Assembly: GCA_947359465.1 (NCBI GenBank)
Contig: OX375876.1
Coordinates: 81,490,359 to 81,554,358, forward strand
Reading direction: 5' to 3'
Source: Metellina segmentata
Taxonomy: Eukaryota; Arthropoda; Arachnida; Araneae; Tetragnathidae
Length of the DNA stretch: 64,000 bases
Positions 58,059-64,000 of this stretch are shown piece after piece. The first letter of the stretch is position 1, and every line of letters begins with the position of its first letter. The notes beneath the pieces are model-generated. The model worked only from the letters and a program-made list of their open reading frames with translations, did not search any database and was not told the origin of the DNA. A program made the position numbers and the translations under genes.

Positions 58059-60047
58059 TCTCTACTATTAAAAAGGAAGTGTTGCCTATTCGTTTTTTAA
58101 TAATTATTTTTTTAGAAATCTACTTAAAATTTTAGATGGCTGTAATCTTGTGTGTCCTTGAAATAAACAATCTCATTAGCCATAAGAAGTATATTGATTA
58201 ATATTGAATGAAAGTAACTCAATATTGTGAAGCAGAAATTGAGTAATGTTAAAAAAGAACATCGAGCAGTATCGTAAAACTCATTGAGCAATGTTAGAAA
58301 AAAATATTTATCAATGTCGAAAACCGATATTGAGTAGTATTGCTAGGGGGTCATTTTTACGCTGGGCAATATTGACCAACATATCGCACCCCGGCAAGAA
58401 AAGTGACAACTCAAAAATGCAGCATTTGAAAAAAATCAACTTTAAGGATACTATAAAGCTTACATTAAAATACTATAAGTTTTAAGTAATTGAAGTACAA
58501 GCTCCTTTCAAATTTCAGGCAAGTATTTACTGCGGTAAATTATATTATATTCTTTCGAACAGTAATATTACACGCTGGGGCAGGGCACACCTCATAGATA
58601 TTTTTCAATGTCATAACCTCAAAAAATTTCATTTGTTACCTGGGATACTTCTTTTGGAATTATTTTACACGGCAATAATTTAAACAAATATCATTGCAAA
58701 TTCAAAAAATATCTTTCGATATTATCTATTATTAATTGTATAAAAATGTCTTGAAACTACTATAATTGGGCTTTTCTTATATAAACTGGCAGGCAAGCTG
58801 TTAAAACATTTACGTGCTAAATTAGATTAATGCGCCAATTTGGAAGCTTGTAAGTGTGAGGTCTCCTACAAACCTCTTCCTGCAACCCAACAGGAGACGA
58901 ATCATTCACTTTATCCTTCCGCGAGGGCGTGGCGTCAGTGCCAAGAAACATTGCAATCTAGTATAACAGTAATGAGATTTGGCACACTGGTAGTCCGAAT
59001 TTTTTGAACGAAACCTTAATTTTAAAATTCAAATTAGAACATTTTAAAATGAATTTTATGGAATTTAATTATTATTGTTTTTTTAGAAGGCAACAACATA
59101 AAATATCACAGATTCTAAATTTTTTCCGCTTCATTTTGCGGAGGAATGATTTTTCAGTGGACGATATAAGTTTTAACTGGAGTTATGTAGTTCTTTTTTC
59201 TATCTATTAGATCGTTAGAGATACAGTAAAATTTTCAGCGGATTTGAAATCTGCGGAAAATTTCGCATTAGATCGATACCTAAAAATATGATTTTCTTTA
59301 AATAAATAATTTTTAAATTGTAACTTTTAATATTTTTTGATCGTGTTCGAGAAATTACAGATTCCATTTACTGCACTCAAACGATTCCAAACAAACACCA
59401 CGTGTAACGAGGAACGTTTTGTCAGCAGACTAAAAAAGCAAATAAAGTTTTAACTGGATTTACGTAGTTCTTTTTTCTGTCTCCTAGATCGTTAAAATTT
59501 CAACGGATTTGAAATCTGCGAAAAGTTTCACATTAGATCGATACCTGAAAATATGATTTTCTTAAAAATAATTTTTAAATTGAAACTTTTATATTTTTTT
59601 CAATACGAATTTGACATTCGCTATTGATATCACATATTCCATTTCCTGCTTTTTAAATTGTAATTTTTTTATTTTTGAAATACGAATATGGGCGTAAAAG
59701 ACAATAACGTCACGTTAGTTTTTGGTAGGTATGTAATTAACGTCACACCGGACCAAAACAATGATATATTGCGATCATTTTCGGAATTGCGTAGCAATCA
59801 CCGGGTGTTGACGAGCGTTATTGTTTTTTCTTTTTTATCTCATCGATCGTCACGCCGATTGAATCTCTCCGCAATTCGAATTCGGCTACATATGACACTG
59901 AGCGTTGCGGTGGTGGCTTCCGTGATGGCTGTTATCCAATATGCTACGAATTCGTAACAACCACCGGGTGTTAGCGAGCAGTGGTCACACCTGACCCCAC
60001 GAAAAAAACTGTCACGGACAACTCCGTGTTGGTCACGCAGTGGCTAG
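58059..60047 (+). mobile_element. Helitron-like element, about 2 kb
   Basis: Starts TCTCTACTATTAAAAAGG after an A. It ends with a hairpin CACGGA-CAAC-TCCGTG, 15 nt, then CTAG at 60044-60047. These are Helitron-type ends, but the base after CTAG is C, not the usual T. Inside are a decayed TTGAGTAATGTT-like repeat (58200-58380) and blocks shared with 8903-9660. A second 3'-like segment (GTAGCAATCACCGGGTGTTG) at about 59795 suggests internal duplication. No Rep/helicase coding sequence, so non-autonomous. Confidence 0.55.
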
Positions 60048-61150
60048 CCCCTTATAAAAGGATTACAATTCCCTGTGCCAAATTGAATCATCAATAAAGT
60101 AGAGAGTATATTGTGACCATACTTTACAAAATGAATAAAATAAATGTTTACAAAAGTGTTATTTTTGATGCAAACTTTCATCTTTTTTTTGCTGCTAGGT
60201 CTCGGAACAAAACTACCACATCAACATCCACAGAGAAGTAGTATACAGAGGGTTCACTGCCATAGGAAGCAATGGACTTTCAATGACATGGGAAATCGCA
60301 TAGACCCTGGCGCCCCCAGTGGGGGAGCCAAACCCTACTATAGCGTCGGATCTAGACCTCGTTTCCATAACAACCAAACTAGGTTTCCGCAACAGCTATC
60401 TCAGGCTATTTTTTTTTTGAAACCCAATTTGCATTTTTGATTAAAAGCTAAATATTCTTTAAATAATTTTTGCATAGATGCTTCAAAATAGCACTTTTTT
60501 AATGTCATATGAACTTTAAAAAAAAAATCCTTTATTTATGAAATCTTACCAATGTATGAACTTTTTTCTTTCATTTTTGTTTATTCTTTTATGTGAATGC
60601 TTCTTTAAAAATATATTCCAAAACATGTTTGATTTGGAAAATTGTTGATCTCTGTTGATAGTCTGAAATATTATTTGAACGAAAAAGTACATAATAAATT
60701 TTTTTTATTAACTTAATCAGGTACATTATTCATTTTTGAACAAATTATACAATTTGAAAAAGTAATAGAAAAGAAGTACTGTTTATGAAGGAGTCTCGTT
60801 GAAGCTAATTTAGTGGTAAGTCAATCACACACACGACCAAGTGATAGTTGACTGTATAAATTTTATTGTTGAATCATGAATTCAATCACCAATACACACT
60901 TCTTCCCTGTGAAGAAAATAACACAGAAGGGTATTGAACCCCAAGGCAAAATCTCTCACACACTCAGAATACGAATACAAAAAGAAAGAAGTTGGCGCCT
61001 AAAAAACTAAGATATTACCTGACCTTGTTCTGAATGTAAAAAAAGAATATAGTTCAGCTACTGTTACTCGCTTATACATATTTCTGTGTGATCCTTCTAG
61101 AACAATTTTAACATAGCAAACGAGCAATAAAATACACAACAGGATATAAA
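60048..61150. other. unassigned stretch
   Basis: A 98-codon frame at 60144-60440 shows no known domain. The rest is AT-rich. Confidence 0.4.
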
Positions 61151-61460
61151 GGAATAAAACACTTTGGTAAAATAAACAACTTAACAAAAATCTTCATTTG
61201 CGTTCCAAAGAGTAAAATTCATTGTTTAGCATTCTAAACAAGCTAACTCAACGTAATTCACCATTTAGAGTAGCAAATGAATGGATAATCTATAAATATA
61301 ATTCTCTTACGTGGCACGCAAAAAAGGCGTTATTTGTTATCGCGTTTTTGGCAACATTGTACGATTGTTTGTTTATCACAAAGCCTCGCGCTTCAATTGA
61401 ATTTATAGCGTCATCGGATGAAATTTTATTCAAAGAAAATGAATTTTAGTCGAGCTGTTG
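61150..61460 (-). repeat. diverged monomers of the 144-bp repeat
   Basis: On minus: ATTACGTTGAGTTAGCTTG and TTCATTTGCTACTCTAAATG match the array at 17.4 kb. Similar blocks recur at 61921-62030. Confidence 0.6.
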
Positions 61461-61621
61461 CAGTTAATAATAGAAATCAAAGAAAGCGGAGGATCTTTTC
61501 AGGGCCATTTAAAAAAAGGTCCTTTACAGGGCTAACAATTAAAGTTCAACAAGACGCTTGCACTACAGCTTTTGACGACAAACTCATTGAAAATGCGTGG
61601 GTGGCTCGAGTGCAGGAGTAA
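61418..61621 (+). pseudogene. unrecognised C-terminal coding remnant before Helitron-like end
   Basis: 67 codons ending FDDKLIENAWVARVQE-stop. A decayed parallel (TTFDNKLNEK) exists at about 7500-7560 in the other copy. The repeated presence in both copies implies it was once coding in the parent element. I do not recognise the family. Confidence 0.35.
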
Positions 61622-61920
61622 ATGTATATACAAACAACATGTTGTGTATTCAATTTCCATATCAACAGTCACATTTTGAGTCAACATTTGCTCAAAGTTT
61701 TCATTTGAATTCGGATTCCAGAGGTACTGTAAATATCTTTTCTGAAAAACATAGATTTGAAAAATATTTTTTTGGAATATCATATTTTGTAAACAATTCC
61801 TTCTGCTAGGACACATGTCTTCATTGATGCGAGCGAAGCGAGCATATATTCGCGCAGCGAACCAATGAGGATTGCGGAGTAATCCTCGGAGGGTTGGCGA
61901 GCAGGAGGCAGGCCCCCTAG
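61540..61920 (+). mobile_element. Helitron-like 3' end, copy 2
   Basis: It matches 7485-7857. A stem-loop GGATTGCGGAGTAATCC precedes GGGTTGGCGAGC and the terminal GGCCCCCTAG, followed by T. GCGAGCGAAGCGAGC and CGCGCAGCG motifs are typical of Helitron ends as I know them from arthropods. Confidence 0.6.
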
Positions 61921-62039
61921 TATTACTTATTTTATTCATTATTGGAGCTAAATCACACAATTTTTCACCATTTAGTATAGCAAAATAAACAATAAAATAC
62001 ACAACAGGATACGACAATTTTTGTATCTCTAAAATCTTC

Positions 62040-62675
62040 ACAGGGAAAGTCTAGTTTCAGGATATGTTGATTTAAATCAAATAATTTTTGTATAAAAAAT
62101 ATCCATTAGTAAAATCAAACTTTTATATTTAATTTTCTTTTCTGTATTACGTTCACAGTTAAATTCCAATTTTGCAAAAATATTTTTATAAATGTTGACA
62201 TAAAACCGGTTATAATTCAGAAAAAGGTAAATTTTAATTACACAAAAACAGAATGTAAATAAAAAAAAATCAACAAATACACAAAATGCATAATGAATAG
62301 AGCACAGTTATACAGAATTCTGAATACCACATGTTTCTTAAATTTAAGAAGGATTGATTTTGATTAAATAAGAAATGCACAAACTAACTCTGAAAGATTT
62401 AAAAAAATTAACTATCTTCGGCGAATAGTCTTAAAATTAAATAGAACGATTTCATTTTTTCTTCCTTCAATTCGGTTGTAAAAGAGGTGTTATTAATTTT
62501 ACTTGATTGTAAAAAGGTTTAAAAAATGGCACATAATTCACATTAGTAGTTTCCAAGTTATGATATTTTATGAAAAACAAAAGCAATTTACCTTTCAACG
62601 GTTTTTACAGGCGGTAAACTTGAACAACGGCTTTTCTATTGATGATGGTATAGTTGTTAAAAGTAGTTCGAATGC
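62040..62675. other. AT-rich stretch, nothing recognised
   Basis: No supported gene or repeat before the LINE 5' end. Confidence 0.4.
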
Positions 62676-62745
62676 AGTGCTTTTTCTGTGTAATTGACTT
62701 AGTGCTTTTTCTGTGTGTTTGATTTTGTGTAGTGCTTTTTCTGTG
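62676..62745 (+). promoter_or_regulatory. 5' repeats of the CR1 element
   Basis: AGTGCTTTTTCTGTG at 62676-62690, 62701-62715 and 62731-62745, directly ahead of ORF1. Copy 1 keeps one exact and one shortened unit. A role as internal promoter is inference. Confidence 0.6.
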
Positions 62746-62769
62746 CATTGAGTGTTACTTTGCATAAGC

Positions 62770-63543
62770 ATGGGTATAGTTAGAATGTTCAAGGAGATGA
62801 GGACAGAGGGAGCTAGTGGGGAGTTCTATGTGGAATGTGACTTGTGTGGGAATATGGTTGAGGCAGGAAAGGGGTGTGTGAGCGGGGTTAAAATGTCAGA
62901 GAAGGTTGAATTTACATGCAAGAGTTGTTTAGAGGTGGGTGATTTGAGGAAGGAGCTGGAGGCTTTGAAGGTGAGGGCTGTAGAGGGAGTGGAAAAGGGT
63001 GTCCAATGTGTAAACTTGGGGCATGTTGATCAGGGGGATAAGGTAACTAGAGGAGTAGTGGTTGGTGATTCAATGGTCAGGGTTTTGGGAGAAATGGTAG
63101 GGCGTAAAAAGCGCAATTTTGCAAGGTGTTGTTTACCAGGTGCCAGGGTAAAACATGTAGTTGAGGCAGTTAAGGCAGGTGTGGTTAAAGGGGAGGAAAA
63201 GGCAGTAGTGTGGGTGGGAACAAATGACGTAGAGAGGACTACAAATGTCGAGTTTAAGAGGGAAGCAGAAACACTTTTAAGAGGCATTAAGTCTCATGGG
63301 GCAGAAGTAACAGTATTAGGATTACTACCTAGGTATGGGTTAGGCAATGGGTGGTTAAATCAAAGGGCCAATAAGATGAATGGGTTGTTAAGGGATTTGT
63401 GTGAGAGGGAGGAGGTTAGATTTTTAGATGTTTGGAAGGAGTGTAGGAGGGATTGGATAAGCAGGGACAATTTGCATTTAAGCTTGATAGGTAATAGGGA
63501 GGTTGGCAAGCGGGTTTTGAATATTCTGAAGTCAAAAAACTAG
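62770..63543 (+). CDS. CR1 ORF1 with SGNH esterase domain, copy 2
   Basis: 257 codons. A Cys4 pattern (C23, C26, C50, C53; CDLCGN and TCKSCLE) suggests a zinc finger, followed by a short coiled segment (DLRKELEALKVR). SGNH hydrolase blocks: GDS at 99-101, GTND at 150-153, and D233/H236 in RDNLHLS. All expected catalytic residues are present. Differs from copy 1 at a small number of positions plus a three-residue deletion and a one-residue insertion. ORF2 follows after about 20 nt without an obvious AUG. Confidence 0.92.
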   Translation: MGIVRMFKEMRTEGASGEFYVECDLCGNMVEAGKGCVSGVKMSEKVEFTCKSCLEVGDLRKELEALKVRAVEGVEKGVQCVNLGHVDQGDKVTRGVVVGDSMVRVLGEMVGRKKRNFARCCLPGARVKHVVEAVKAGVVKGEEKAVVWVGTNDVERTTNVEFKREAETLLRGIKSHGAEVTVLGLLPRYGLGNGWLNQRANKMNGLLRDLCEREEVRFLDVWKECRRDWISRDNLHLSLIGNREVGKRVLNILKSKN

Positions 63544-63563
63544 TATACAAGCAGGGATGGGAA

Positions 63564-64000
63564 GGACATAGAGGGTTGACAGTACACAGTAATTGCTTAG
63601 GAAAACTAACAGGGTCTAAATTGCAGGAGACAAACAATACAAAGGGAAAGTGCAATGTAAGGGAGAAAAACAATACCAAAACAAATAATACAAGGGGAAA
63701 GTGCAATCTAAGGGTGAAAAATAAGCTAAAAGTATTTTATTGTAATGCTCGCAGTGTGAGAAATAAAAAGGATGAGCTCAAGGGAATTGCACAAGCAGAG
63801 GATATAGATATCATTGGGATTACTGAAAGTTGGGCAAGCAGTGAAGATGCACAAATTTTAGAATTAAGTGGATTCACAATGTTTAGGGAGGACAGAGAGA
63901 ATAGGAAAGGGGGTGGGGTTTTGATTTATGTGAGAGAATTCTTAAACTGTACAGAAATAAAGTTAAATAGTAAAACTGAGGGTATAGAATCAGTCTGGGT
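63564..64000 (+). CDS. CR1 ORF2, N-terminal endonuclease, partial
   Basis: The frame is open from the end of ORF1 to the window edge. It contains a lysine/asparagine-rich lead with an internal duplication (NNTKGKCN and NNTRGKCN), then the APE endonuclease: VFYCNARSVRNKKDEL, GITESWASSEDAQ, GGGVLIYVREF. No ATG exists in frame before the endonuclease, so the start coordinate is approximate. Key N and E residues of the endonuclease N-terminus are intact, unlike copy 1. Confidence 0.88.

Larger units (their letters stand above)
62676..64000 (+). mobile_element. CR1-clade LINE, copy 2, runs off the window
   Basis: Same family as the 53.8-57.7 kb element, opposite strand. 5' end with three AGTGCTTTTTCTGTG repeats (62676, 62701, 62731), then ORF1 and the start of ORF2, both open. 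The two copies are very similar and head-to-head, 5 kb apart. Confidence 0.93.

Noticed and set aside
60144..60440. 98-codon plus-strand frame
   Set aside because: No recognisable motif and no second copy in the window; likely chance.
1..64000. CRISPR arrays, operons or bacterial signals
   Set aside because: Tandem repeats here lack spacer structure, and introns, LINEs and SINEs show the DNA is eukaryotic.

Overview
This is an AT-rich, intron-bearing eukaryotic sequence dominated by transposable elements. The mix of elements (Ty1/copia, CR1 LINEs with an esterase-type ORF1, piggyBac, pogo, Helitron-like ends, tRNA-derived SINEs) and two recognisable animal genes point to an arthropod, perhaps a chelicerate such as a spider or scorpion; the last step is inference with low confidence.

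Host genes. Two genes are supported, both on the minus strand. (1) A long-isoform TSC22-family gene (bunched/TSC22D) occupies about 34.6-52.3 kb. Its large first coding exon (49657-52298) carries both long-isoform motifs. A 55-nt exon (40215-40269) and the last exon (34591-34878) carry the TSC box and leucine zipper. Phases match exactly and predict 994 residues. (2) The first two coding exons of a UPF3-like nonsense-mediated-decay gene lie at 16257-16557; later exons were not found.

Layout. 0-4.4 kb: 3' part of a decayed copia element with its 3' LTR. 4.4-8.6 kb: AT-rich DNA with a Tc1-like non-autonomous element and a Helitron-like 3' end. 8.6-13.4 kb: a pogo-like transposon containing a Helitron-like fragment and a nearly intact piggyBac with perfect TIRs, TTAA duplication and a single early stop. 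14.0-16.1 kb: a CR1 tail and a hAT-like element lying in the UPF3 intron. 17.4-18.4 kb: a 144-bp tandem array. 20.8-23.6 kb: a Tc1 end, a dead RNase H-bearing LINE and decayed repeats. 24.2-31.8 kb: a dense SINE cluster with MITEs, one of them with perfect ends and target duplication. 34.6-52.3 kb: the bunched locus, whose two introns each hold a long-TIR transposon of the same poorly characterised transposase family, plus a solo LTR. 53.8-57.7 kb: a near full-length dead CR1. 58.1-62.0 kb: Helitron-like sequence. 62.7-64.0 kb: the 5' end of a second, open CR1 in the opposite orientation.

The most interesting signal is the pair of foldback-like transposons in the bunched introns. Both carry pieces of one protein family (FFATSHGK core, WWIG and WP...CW C-terminal blocks) bounded by inverted repeats of roughly 0.5-0.6 kb. 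The piggyBac with internal GGGTAT(N3)ATACCC palindromes is the best candidate for a recently active element. All calls come from reading the sequence; no database search was possible.
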